NCBI GenBank assembly: GCA_023055355.1
Contig: JALJCS010000001.1
Span: forward strand, 98,689,381-98,753,380
From: Agelaius tricolor
Lineage: Eukaryota > Chordata > Aves > Passeriformes > Icteridae
Reading direction: 5' to 3'
DNA: 64,000 nt
The position numbers were made by a program, and so were the translations under genes. This document shows positions 38,561-50,435 of the stretch, piece by piece (the stretch's first letter is position 1; the number at the start of each line of letters is the position of its first letter). The notes beneath the pieces are model-generated. The model ran no database searches. It saw only the letters and a list, made by a program, of their open reading frames with translations, and was not told the origin of the DNA.

Positions 38561-40047
38561 GAGTTTTTAGAACATTAGCCAAAGGGCAAAGTAATATGTA
38601 TCCAACCCTATTCTGCAGAGTGCTGAGGATTCTATAGGGGAATAATTATCAGAACAAGACAAAACTGAGAGATGATACAAACAAACAGTAAAAAAGGAGG
38701 CAATTTGGAGTACAAAAATAATAAAAAGTGAGAGATTCTTGGCCAGTTAAGTAAAGATTTTTTTTTTCTGCCTCCTCTTTCTTCTTGAACTCTTGCTCCC
38801 TCTTAAAATTGTCACTAAGTACTTCAAGCTTTCAAATGTTCTTCTCTCTGCCCTCTCAGGTTGCAGCTTTTCTCCAGGCCTTTGTGAAGAAAAACAAGGC
38901 TGGATGGTGTGGGAGGGAGCTTGCCTTTCAAACAGTCCAGTGTCTTCTGCTGATACACTGGCAGCTATTAAACTGCCTACCCGCTTCTCCACTAAGCCAT
39001 GTTTTCATAGGGCAATACAGGCCATCCCAGGTCAGGCACCACACTGCCCTGCAGTAACAAAACTCACTTCAAAGAAAGAGAAAAGGGATGCTGACAGCTG
39101 ACACCGTGGCTCTTTTATGGGAAAAGGCAAGATAAGGGATCTTGGAGTTCTATAAGAAATGGCAGAAACTTTGGATCCACCACTGAGTTAAATATAAGAG
39201 GTTAGACTACTTTTGCCAGAGTATTTGACATTCTTTTTTGTCTAGTAAGGATGACACAGAATGTTCATGACAGTAATCTTCATTTCTTTCCTACCCAGAA
39301 TTTGCAGCATCACCTGGGCAAAATACTGAGAATATTGTTTACAGTTCAGTGACTATTTCAAGATAAAATTTGCTAATCAGTTCTTTAAAGGTAAATCAGA
39401 AGAGACATGAGGCAAGGTTTAGAGTTTTGATCATAAATTCTTTATCTGTTTCACATTTGAAATAAGCATCTTAAGGAATATCAGAGAATCATATAAAAAT
39501 AAGTGATTTCCAGCAGAGAGTAGTGCATGTATTTTTATGTTATGTATTATGTATACAGTTTCTCTATTTGTCTTTGTTAAATTTTGATCAGGTTAATAGT
39601 ATTGGAATCAGTAAAACTGACACATCTAAGAGCAAAATGGGATGAGAGAGAAGTGTTTTTCCCTGAAGAAAGCTCAGAGTGGTTTTCTTAGGTTCTAATA
39701 GCTGTGCTGTTGATTTTTCTCTCTTCAGTTTCACTTGCTTTCCCTCACATTATTTATTTATATAACTAAAAAAAAAAATAAAAGGTTAATTTGGGAGAAA
39801 TCAGTATAAGCTTTCAAATCAATACACTGAGATGAAAGACACAGCAGCAAGCATGTCATGTAGTTTACTTCCATTTGGTGTGGCTGTCTGGAATGAAATG
39901 AATTATTTCCCAATAAATGCAACAGTTTCAAGGATAGAAACACCCTGGGTCTAACTGACTTACTGAAGTCTATGTGCTGTGGAAAAAATAATGGAGCACC
40001 ATACAAATTAGCTGGGTAAAAGTAGGTTTTGTCGACTGCAGCTATAC

Positions 40048-40118
40048 CTTCCTTGCAGGAAGAGATGAGGAGCACACCCAACCTCACCCACTCTCATGTT
40101 TGAAGTGAACTGTGAACA
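40048..40118 (-). CDS. Candidate internal exon (exon B), 71 nt
   Basis: On the minus strand a strong acceptor (ctttttcctttccag) precedes 40118, and the segment ends with GGAAG followed by a GTATAG donor at 40047. Read from phase 0 it gives CSQFTSNMRVGEVGC and then APHLFLQG without a stop, ending in phase 2. The upstream candidate exon ends in phase 0 only 237 bp away, and the downstream candidate at 30302 begins in phase 2, so the three fit. Two cysteines and one N-x-x pattern are present but there is no domain I recognise. This is inference from splice signals alone. Confidence 0.22.
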
Positions 40119-40355
40119 CTGGAAAGGAAAAAGTCTTGTGTAAACATGAGAGAATGACTGTGAGGACTATTTTATTGGACTTTCTAGGACTTCACACTCT
40201 GTTAGCAAATGTAGTTTGAGAGCATTTAATCTGGGAGCTGTTCCAGTCCGTTAATAAATCCCTTGCAAGGCTGCGAGAGATTCATTGTTGTATCCTGACA
40301 TATGACGTACGGCTTCAATAACTGTACTGGATCACACAGGGTGATGATCTCTCAC

Positions 40356-40642
40356 CTTTCTGAGCAATGACACTGCTGCACTAGTATTTCTCTTCAAGGA
40401 AAGCTCATAAGTAAAATTCCCAGTGGAACATGAAGTTACATTAATCACACATTTGCAAACAGAGTCACAGTGGTAGCTCATCACTAACGTGGTATTTCCC
40501 CTCTCTATTTTCCTTTTGGCCTTGACATCTAGCACCGAAATTAGTCTGACAACCCAGTTTTTATTGCTGTTCATTCCATGCCTTATCAAGGAGCCACTTC
40601 CAAGCTCGGGACATACTAACTCTCCCAGTATGATAAGCAGTG
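40356..40642 (-). CDS. Candidate exon (exon A) of an unrecognised secreted or membrane glycoprotein
   Basis: The minus-strand frame is open from about 40670 to 40356, where AGAAAG meets a consensus-like donor GTGAGA. Without splicing the frame meets a stop at 40332-40334. The peptide has four N-glycosylation sequons (NTT, NVT, NFT, NTS) and a cysteine cluster CDSVCKC followed by SC within 25 residues, which suits an extracellular domain. A hydrophobic stretch (ALLIILGELVC) near its start could be the end of a signal peptide, but no in-frame ATG precedes it, so an upstream exon would be needed. The upstream acceptor is weak; the best guess is the AG at 40643-40644. Family unknown; chance cannot be excluded. 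Confidence 0.25.
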
Positions 40643-43600
40643 CTGTGTTTATACATGTTAAATGGTATTTTGTTTAAGATTTATGTGCAGTTAACTAGTA
40701 AAACTTGTGGATTATGCCTGATAGTCCCTAGCCCTGGTGCTTTTTACCCTTAACTGGAAGAGTCTGGAGTAGCTCACTGGGTCAGGCAGTCAGGAATTAC
40801 TGGGTTGAAACTAAAACACATCAACAGGAGTAACATGGCAGCTCCATATCCCTAGGGGCTGTGGCCACTTCCCCACTCACTGATGTCTGTCCAGCAGGTG
40901 AAGCTCACTGAGCACCATGCCACAATGAGGCATCACAGCTTATTAGATACTAATTCTATTTATGTGCATTAACCAACAGCTCCAACTGCTTTATAATTAC
41001 AGACTGTATATATCCTACTTGAATAGTATATTTATACCTGCCTAGAGATGCCCAAGCAAACTGGCCCAGGAGAAGAGTGGAGTTAGTGGAAGGGAGCAGC
41101 AAGAAAAACTCAGACATGCAGTGAAACAACAGACAACCACATACAGTTGCTCACATGTTTCAGTTTACTGATTTTAAGACACTAAAGCATTTCAAACTAT
41201 GCTTAGATTGTTTATGTAGATGTCTAGAAACAGGGTAGGTGCGTAAGTTTTTTTAAGCTTCACATTGAAGTTGCTTAGGTTCCAGAAATAGTTTCTGCAT
41301 ATATAAATACCTTGGTCTTAACACTAGAGAACAACTTGACTATATCAAAGTAAGTTCTGCCAGACTCTTTTAAACTAGACATTTCTTTCTTTCCTTAAGG
41401 AAACAGCAAATATTTTCCCTTGTGATTGAAGATTAAATCTGTCTTTTTAAAGGAAAGGTAGAGATTTCCTTTTTACTCTGGTCCTGTGATCAGATAAAAA
41501 ACACAAGATAAATTTATATCTATGGATAGGAGTTCAAATCTTCATGTTCCACATCTCTATTCATCACATATTCTAAGGCGGTAGTACTACAAAGTCAACA
41601 TAAAAAAAATTTCTCACTTTATGTGATAAGAAAGAGTATATTGAAGGCAAAGGTGTTGTATAAAAGCCTGGACATCAGTCTAATGAATGTTCACTATGTT
41701 CATCTCAGGACTGGCGGGTTCCAGTTTATTACATATGTTTGGTATTTTATCAGTGCCTTTGTAAGATAAAACGGATATGCCACCCTTAAAATCAGCACCA
41801 AAATTTAAGCCCCTCTTGCAATTGATTTAGGCATATTCCAAAGGAAGTTCAAAGAAGTACACCAGTCAAAGAGTTATTGGGATTGAATCCAATAAGATAA
41901 AGATAGGTATTAAGTTCATGTGTTTTCATGGTCTGACTTTTCAGCTGCTGTTGAGGGAAAATGTCAGCTCCACCTACCACTCTACTTCTGTAGTAAATCC
42001 TGGTTGGTTTTCATTTGAAAGAAACGTTAAAAGCACCTCATAGGACATGGCTCTACTCTATGAAATGCAAGTGGTGGAAAATGCTCAGACTCTGGAAACT
42101 ATCTAGATTAACTCCCTGGTGAGTCTTCAACTCTTAAATTTTTTTCAGATGGGTAATGTAAATCTGTGATTATGTAATCAAATTCCTGTTCAGGGATTTT
42201 TTTCACAGTTTTGTGAAAACATTTTTGTGAGAGACGAAAAAATTATATATGTCCATATTCCTCAGGCACCCAAACTTTCTCGAAACTTTTCTAAAAAAGT
42301 TGTCAAGTCTTATTCTACAGTGGGGTCTTGCTCAGTCAGCAACCCACAGGCACTTATAAGGATGAATTTTGGCCAAGAAAGTGATTTATCAACATCAGCA
42401 GTGCTGACTGAGTCATTAATTGCATCAACATCATGATTAGAAATGAAGGAAAATGTCCCAAAGTAAATATTTTTTGCTGATTCAGTAGTGCCCTCATTTT
42501 TTTACCTGTGAAAAGTAATTCCAGGTATTACATTTATCCAATATCATCTTCTCTCTAGTGCTCCTATGTTTTCCTTACTAATTTTTCTGCCTCATAGCCT
42601 AAGTGAATAGCAAATCTCTTGAAATCCTGTTAGTTGAACATAGCATCAATTATATTGGAAATAATAAAATATTTGGTTCTTTTTCAATTCATTTTGTGTG
42701 TGATTCACATCAGCTAAGTTTAAATGTGTGCAGTCATGACATCTACATCTGATCTGATCACTTTTGACTCAGTAAATAGCTAGACCACCTGAGGTACTCT
42801 ACATGTGTGGGGTACTTATAAAATGAAAATTACTTGAAAGTACCAATTTTCTTCTCACTCACTACAAATAGAATATAAGGTGACTACCTCAAATACAAGA
42901 ATCTACTTTTTCCCAGAAATATTTCACATTCTGTGCCGTAGACAAGAGGGTCCATTGTTTAGGAACAGTGTAGCCCTAAATTGATCATGTGTCTTACAAC
43001 TCACCACCATTTCCATATTCTCTTGTTTAGTTAAGAGGATGAAGTAATTTGTCAAGTGAATTTAGAAAAAGCATAGAATAGTAACATGGACAGTTACCAT
43101 AATGTTTCGCATACATTCTTACATACATTGCTGATTAACCCCCTGCTTATTACACAGAAAAACAAGCAATCTAGTTTCCTTGCTAGTTTCTACCATTTCT
43201 TTGCTCATAAATTAATTTATTAGGAATATCATGTCATAGGGGTTCATATTAATGATAAAGACAAATATTTATTACCTGTCTGACCCATTCTACTCCTGCA
43301 TAACTTCCTCTTTACTGTCCAGGGTGCAAAATTAATGTTTAATTTTATTCTTGAGTACTTAATTATCACAGTAGGGAGTTTAGGTACTTGACTCAAGGCT
43401 GTGGATTTCAGTGTCATAGGAAGAGAGATGAATATGCATTCTCCAACTGTAAACTGGGCTAATTGTATTTCCTTTCCCCAGAAACTGGGTAGGTAAACAT
43501 TTTCTGAGGTTGAGGGAGACCCATGTACTGTTGTGGAGACTACATAAGTACTTTAGGTAGAACAAAATCTTTTATAATACTGTCAATAAAGGACTTTCAT

Positions 43601-46600
43601 ATCATATTACAAATGCCTCAGTGGACTAGGATACTGTGACTCCAGACAGTCATAGTCTGTCATAGACAGTCATAAATCACCTTTTGAATAAAAGGGTTAT
43701 CTTTGCATCAATTTTATGAGAAATAAACACTATGTATTGCTGTTGATCATCCCTGTCCAAGACATGAATGACATTAATGAGGTCTGGAAGAAGTTACCTC
43801 GGGCTCTAGCTAATTATCTCTGCTAGTCTGTAGTTTTGTAAAAGAGATTATGCAGTAAAAAGAAGTATGTTGTGTTTTATCCACCTCTATCATGCCAACA
43901 GGACCAATGAATACAATTTGGGGAAGGAATTTTCTTTGTATTAAGAAAAGATCATTTTTTGTTTCTGTTTACCCTAATTTTTGTGCCTTTGTTTGTTTGT
44001 TTGCTTAGGGTGGGGAGGAGTTTGGGTTTGTTTCCTTTTTTTTCTGGAGTGAGTGGCACAGTAGGAGTTCCTGCAGAGAGAATACCAGCATAAATAGTTC
44101 ACACACTGCAGAAAAGGAAAGATGGGAATTCAAACTACTTCTTTGAATGCTCCTAGATATCACTGGATTAAAAGTCACAAAGTCTGTTAGGAGCAAGGAC
44201 ATGGACTCCCAAGTGGCCCCTAAAAGCTTTTTAATCTTTAGGCTATGAGATGCTCATCTGCTTTCCTCTCTGGTTGCATGAAGCATTTCTGGAAAGCCCT
44301 TTGTCCCACTCTGAAAAAAACCCACTCAGAATCTTTAGCAGCATCTTGGTTAAGGCCACAGGGAAACATGCAGCTGAAGCATTTTAGTGCTTTGGTGTCA
44401 GCACAGACTGGAACACTTAGTTCCAAGTGCAAAACAAATAATTTAATAGCCAGGCTAATATGCAAAGAGACACAGAATATACTCAATGTATATTTTTATA
44501 AAGAAAACAGTAAGAAAGTTCTTCACAGTCCAAGGGCAGACTTAGCTCGCTATGTGTGAAAAGGCCACCAGACCTCTATTTAACACTTTGGACTGGCTGA
44601 GCCAAGTGCTGACTCCAGCCATTACATGCTATGTTTTGATGAGATAATAAATGTGGATTTAGAGTGCCGACTCACACTGGATCAAAACACTTTGGCCACA
44701 TGACCATTTTGTCAAGCTGGTTTACAAGCCTTTGAAGGAAGAACTTTTTTCTTTGCTGGCCTTATGCTGGATAAAATATCACCTGTCTGTACCACTCTAT
44801 TTTTATGCTGCTTCAGGTGTCATCTACCAACTTACAGCAAGCATAAACCTTGGTTAAAAGTACGAAGTCAGCATAAAATTCCCATCATCTGCTCTGATTA
44901 CTTGAACAGAAATACATTCCTGTGCTCCAAGATGATCTGCAGTGCTTTGTGATCCAGCAATAGATGTAGTATGAAATTATTATGAAATGCCATAACACAG
45001 ATGACTACCAGACTACACCTTCATAGATCTGCCTCTTTTAAATCATATTCTCAGGTATGGGTTCAGGAACATATTTTGCCTAGCAGGTCAGAAAGTAAAT
45101 CCTGACAACAGCATCCTGACAACACAGTTCACTGCCACGTCAGATGAGGTAGGGTTTGTTGGGCTGTATTATAAATGGGATCACTAAAGTGACCTGGATG
45201 AGATTTAAAAAAAAAGAAATCCTCTTTACTGTTGCTGTTGTTGTAAAGCTCTTTTTTTTTTTTTTTTAAATCCAGTGAACCCATTTAGAATGCTCTCTGC
45301 ACACAGCTGCATCAGAACAGACTGAGAAAACTGCATACTGCTGTGTAGGCTGAAAATAAATAACTGGGAGAGAGGAGGGAGCAGAAAGTTCTTACAAGTT
45401 TTACCGCTAGAGGAAAGCATCAATGAACACCACCCTTAGGCTCTTAATTCAGCTTTATGGATTTCTCTTTCTAGTCTGGATGTCTAACTTTCAGAGTTTC
45501 CAGCATTTAACATGATATATGTTAAAGTACCTTAACTTTTTTATTATCTCTAACCCTTGTTTCCGCTATCTGTAGCATAATTTTTAATTGTTGACCTACC
45601 TATGATTAGCTGCCTGTGGTATTTATGGAGAGAGGAAGATTAGAAGAAAATAGCTTAGATACCCGCTTATGATAAGAAAGGTTTCAAAAGTGTAAGAACA
45701 GGCTCTATATTTTTAAAGGAAACTTTACAAAAGAAAGTAGAATTCTTCTTTTATTTATTTATTCTGTATATCAATCCCTTTTAAAAACGATTTTAGTACA
45801 GGTTGTACCTGCTAATTCATTCCTCTACTACCATTATTTATGTACTGAAGCTGAAAATAATATACTAATACATGTTACCTCAGGCTCAAATATAATATTT
45901 TTGAAGGGGTTTCTTTAGTAAATTGCTTAGGTACCCAATGTACTCCAACTCTGCAAGAGTGATTGAGCAACTGCTCATGCTTCAGATACAGACATACTTT
46001 AGTATACTGCCTATTTTTTATTATAGATAAATTCAGAACCTTAGGCAAGATAGCGAATATTCTATTATTGATATTTATTATAATAAATCATGCACTCATA
46101 ATTTGCATTAAGGTACAGATACAGGCAATTTTTCAAAATCTACATAATCCATTTTTTCATAGTATACCTATTGAAACGGCACCTGACATGCTGACATCTG
46201 AAAAGGTGTTAATTTCAGTACCACTAAACAATGGCATTTTCCTTGTATTTTCTGCATGGCAAAAAATGTTTGGCAGTAAGTACTGAGATTACCTCTTCAT
46301 CACAGCAGTGTAACCAATTTTATCAAAATTTACAGTATTTTCATTGGAGAAAAAGGGGTGCTGGTTTGAATATTTTCAGACACAAGAGGGGCTTGAGCTC
46401 TTGTGCAGTGCATCCTAAAGAGGCACTCTGACCACTGAGAAAACAGGGTACTGTGGCCAATATCACATTAAAAGGATGGGTGTAAATAGCTTTTGAAAAA
46501 TTATCAACTCCACTTAGGTGATTATAGACCTTTGTCAAGGACAAGATCATTCTTGTCACTTGCATAGACTGAGGCACCTAAATGCTGAAAAAAAGTGGCC

Positions 46601-48192
46601 TTTAAGCTTTTTCTTCTGGCAACATCTAACAAGCCTTCTCTTCTTAATGCCAAGTGGGTTACAGTGCATCATGCCCTCCTACTTCTGATGCACTTGTTTT
46701 ACAAATTTCTATCTACATCTGAAATTTAACAAAAGGGGAGACTTTAAGGGAATTATAATAGGCCCCAGATAGTAACACAGAAGAGATAGCAATCTCTTCT
46801 GGCATCCACAGGTTTCTAAATTAACTCTAGAAGGTTTTACCCTTGCTCAGTGTTTTTAAGCTCATAGTTTCTGCATTTTCAATCATATGAAAAAATATAT
46901 CTGTTCTAATTGTTTGGGGTTTTTTTTGTTTTAGTTATAGATTGGGTTGGAATATATGAATACTTGAAGAGATATATATTATTCAGCTGTATGTGGAAAA
47001 TTCATATCTACAGTACGAGGATTAGGTTAGACACTTTTTTTCAGCTATTGTTTTACTAAGTTATATGTTTAATGAAGTATTTTCATTAATGCTTAGAGGT
47101 TTAGGATAACCTGTACCCATATTTTCTCCACAATTATAAAGAAAAAACAACTCATCTAAATATCAAATTGATAAATTATTTTTTAGTTTTTTAAAAACTC
47201 CCTCTAATATCACACCAAACTGCTCTTACAGGTAAAACAGAACCAGAGACAGCAAGCTGTGATTATTCCTCCCATTTCATGTTTGTTCTCTATATTTCTT
47301 CATTAACTTCCATAGTCCTCCCATTTCCTGTATTTGACCTCTACTCCTATTAGAAGAGAAAAATGAACAAGAAAGCATTCAGTTACCAAAGCTCTGTTAA
47401 TCACCATTGTTTTCATTTTCTTAGAAGCTATATCTCCATTGCCACCCCTCAAACTCTTTGTGCCTTTCAGATCATAAGCCGTGCTGGGTGAGCTATTTAT
47501 CTGTGTTTGTACAGCATGCAGCACTATCCCCACAGAGGCCTTTGGGTGCTACCATCCTACAGTAATCTCATGTTCATTAGGAAGAACAAAGACAAGTTTA
47601 TCTTGGAAAAATTAAAGGAATGCATGATGCAGGTCAGGTTTGGGCCTCTGAGCCATCCTTTCTGTTTAAGATTGTTAGTTTTTACTGTATAGATTTTGAA
47701 TAATTTTTTGAGCTTTTTGATGTTAAATGAGCTTACATCAGTAATCTAAACACCTTTGCTTTTCAACACAGATTTGTTGTGATTTTTAAACAGCAATAAT
47801 CTATCTAAAAAGAAAAGCAATATTTCACCATCTCTTTTTAACTGGGGCTTGCTATACTCAGCTGACAGTGATATGGAGTGCAATGCTCAGGTTCAGGTAA
47901 TTTAAGGGATGAAGAAGGCTAACTTGGTCTCAGCTACAAGGTGTGATATGGTTAGGGAATAAATTCTAAAGCAACACAGAAGCCTCAAGAGAAAATCATA
48001 TTAAAACAGAGTAAAACTTAAAAGTTGTTAGTAGGTGGTCTACTAATTACTCCAGGCAGGAGGGAAATGTGTTTAGGCAGGAGGCCAGGAGGAAGTACTA
48101 CTATTTTCACACTGAAAAGACACAGAGAACTATCTCTAGTTCTGGTCTCTGTCCACCAGAGATATTTATGCATAACATATGACATATTTGTA

Positions 48193-48195
<3 letters not shown>
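40643..48195. other. Unique AT-rich DNA, no established gene
   Basis: I see no CR1 or LTR here. A possible plus-strand terminal exon (42209-42436) and a compact block at 44240-44760 that looks less drifted than its surroundings are described as findings. A T16 run lies at 45252-45267. Confidence 0.45.

Positions 48196-48224
<29 letters not shown>
48196..48224. repeat. A29 homopolymer
   Basis: It is the longest homopolymer in the window and is followed by gcaaaaaagcagcaacaaaa. No retrocopy could be recognised upstream. Confidence 0.92.
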
Positions 48225-48225
<1 letters not shown>

Positions 48226-49419
48226 CAAAAAAGCAGCAACAAAACCAGCAAGCAGAGCACTTAGCACAACTTTCCCACATTCTGGGGTACTACTCTTCTT
48301 GTCAGAATAGTGAGCTCAGACACACAGCAGTACTCTCCACAACAGACTAATGATCATTTAAGTGGACATGTTCAGTACAGGTTTTGATTCTCTGAACCTA
48401 AACTGAATGGAACATCTTGCAGTTTGGCAAGATGCTGACAAGCACTTCTGTGTTTTCTGTTGATTTCTTCCAAGTGGCTCCTCTCAGTATTGGGAAATAT
48501 TTCATATCAGTACTGCTTTGACTAAGTCCTACAACATGCTACATATTCTACATGTTAAATACCACATTGGTTCATGAGGATAACACATGAAGGCTTGTGT
48601 CAACTCCATGAAATCATATCTAGAGCTGTAGTATTTCTGCTCTTATGTTCTTTATAGAAAGAACAATCAGTTGAGTGTTCTGAAATGGTACATGATGCAG
48701 ACACCTTCACCAAATTGAAAACTAATGGAGCCAGCCTGAATTGGGCCCTCAATTATATATATTTTTTTAAATGCTCAATGATGGAAAATCTTCTGCTTCT
48801 GCTGTTAATTATTATCACTGGTAAGAAGACCATGTGTCTTCTCATGTATCTGAATTTGTCTGGCTTCAGTTTCCAGCCCTTGGTTTGCGTTAAATTTTCC
48901 CTGTTTCATTAATAAAAGCTTTAGTGCTTTCTACTCATGAAAATAGTTATGCCCTGAGAGAAACTGTTTACTTATCTCACAAAAGGTTTTGTCATTTTGA
49001 AAAATTCAGGAGAATAATTCAGTTGATGTGTCTGAAATATAGACCAAGCCCAAATGCAACTGAACTTCACAATACAAGAAGTAATATTGAAATATTGTGC
49101 ATAGATTTTTGACTGATGGAATTTTTAGATTTTTTCACTAATGTAATTACAATACTTCTGTTCATAAACAAAAATGTTCAGCCACTTTTCATTCTCTCAA
49201 CCTTAATTATTTTTCCTCCACTCCATGAAATGTATCTGTAATGCTTTTCACTCATTGACTTGCTTAGTGATGGTGCAAGTTTTTCAAACTCTTGCTATTA
49301 ATTTTTAAAGGACCTTTAAAAGTGCTGGACAAAAAAACCCCCAAAACTTACTTTCTAAACACTTCTTTCTTGCAAACACATAAAAGAGTTAATCCTGCCC
49401 CTCTATTTAGCCCAAGTGA
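48225..49419. other. Unique DNA, no gene seen
   Basis: AT-rich, no recognised repeat. Frames at 48685-48912 and 48924-49112 have no recognisable similarity. Confidence 0.5.
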
Positions 49420-49836
49420 GGTAGTGTAGGGAGCATGGTGTCCAGTTCTGAACACCTCCCTTATGAAGAAAGATTGAGGAGGCTTGGCCTGTTCAGCCTT
49501 GAAAAGAGATGAATGAGAGGGGACCTCATCAATGTCAGTATCAGTATCAGAAGGGAGGGTGTTAAAAGGATGTTTCCAGGCTCTTCCCAGTGGTGCCAAG
49601 CAATAGGACAAGAAGCAATGGGCAGAAACTGATGCACAGGAAATTCCACCTGAATATGAGGAAGAACTTCACTGTGCAACTAAGCAATGGCACAGATTGC
49701 CCAGAGAGGTTTTTGAGTCTCCCTCACTGGAGCTATTCAAGAACTGTCTGAACACAATTCTGTGCTCATCTGCCAGCAGGGAGATTGGACCCACCATGGT
49801 CCCTTTCAACCTTACCATTCTGTGATTCTGTGATTT
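49420..49836 (+). mobile_element. CR1 3' end, plus strand, with terminal octamers
   Basis: It contains ggcttggcctgttcagcctt (49481), gaggggacctcatcaatg (49517), gcacagattgcccagagagg (49691) and the CR1 3' terminus with two perfect ATTCTGTG octamers (49817-49824 and 49825-49832). Such octamers are a hallmark of CR1 and serve in priming of reverse transcription in the family. It is a 5'-truncated, non-coding copy and one of the less diverged CR1s here. A small duplication (gtcagtatcagtatcag near 49534) is present. Confidence 0.88.
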
Positions 49837-50430
49837 TCCTCATAGCAGGAGGTTTGGAGTATTAAAATACTTTGTGCAATATGTCCAATAATCTTTACTC
49901 TTTCAACATGGTTTTCCACCATTTGAAATGATGGAGATTCTGACATCACAATTTAAACTGTTATCAGGAGATTTCTTAAAAGAAGAAGGAAGACATAGAA
50001 AGGATGGTGAAGATACCTATTTAGATTTTTTTTTTTCATTCTGCTCCTGTATTCAATATACCTCCTGTTACCAAATTTAACTGTAAATAACAATCTTCTG
50101 GATCCACAATCTCACCTAAGAAGCAATTAGATATATTTAATAAAGCAAAAGGCAACATAATTTACAACTTAAGAATAAAGTCTGAAGAAAGTCATGAAGA
50201 TGACTGAAGCACCTGAGTGATAGTAAGAAAAGAGTTACAGGTTTTCATATTTCCCTTAGGTTTCTCCTTTCTGTCCTGTCTCTACTATATAGACATGTCC
50301 AGTTTCCCTTACTAATTCTGCCATACAAGAAAACTTCCATTATTTCCATTATTTATATCTTGTAGTATTATCTAAGGGTTTCCGTGCAAATGTTCAAGCC
50401 AAATAATTTTCGTATGTTCAGAGGAGTTCA
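49837..50430. other. Spacer between CR1 and LTR, no gene seen
   Basis: AT-rich unique sequence without recognised features. Confidence 0.55.
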
Positions 50431-50435
50431 GAGTC
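50431..50435. repeat. Left target-site duplication of the 1.3-kb LTR (GAGTC)
   Basis: GAGTC here is identical to 51736-51740 on the far side of the LTR. Five-base-pair duplications are made by some retroviral integrases. Confidence 0.8.

Larger units (their letters stand above)
35771..40047. other. Unique DNA, no established gene
   Basis: Contains a 22-bp duplication (36879-36928), a possible hAT end (38405-38560) and an A-run near 39768-39778. A segment at 38860-39030 has a strong plus-strand acceptor and is discussed as a finding; I do not claim it as a gene. Confidence 0.45.

Noticed and set aside
45226..45423. Minus-strand frame ending in lysine and glutamine runs
   Set aside because: The runs come from the T16 tract and a GTT-type repeat, not from a protein domain.
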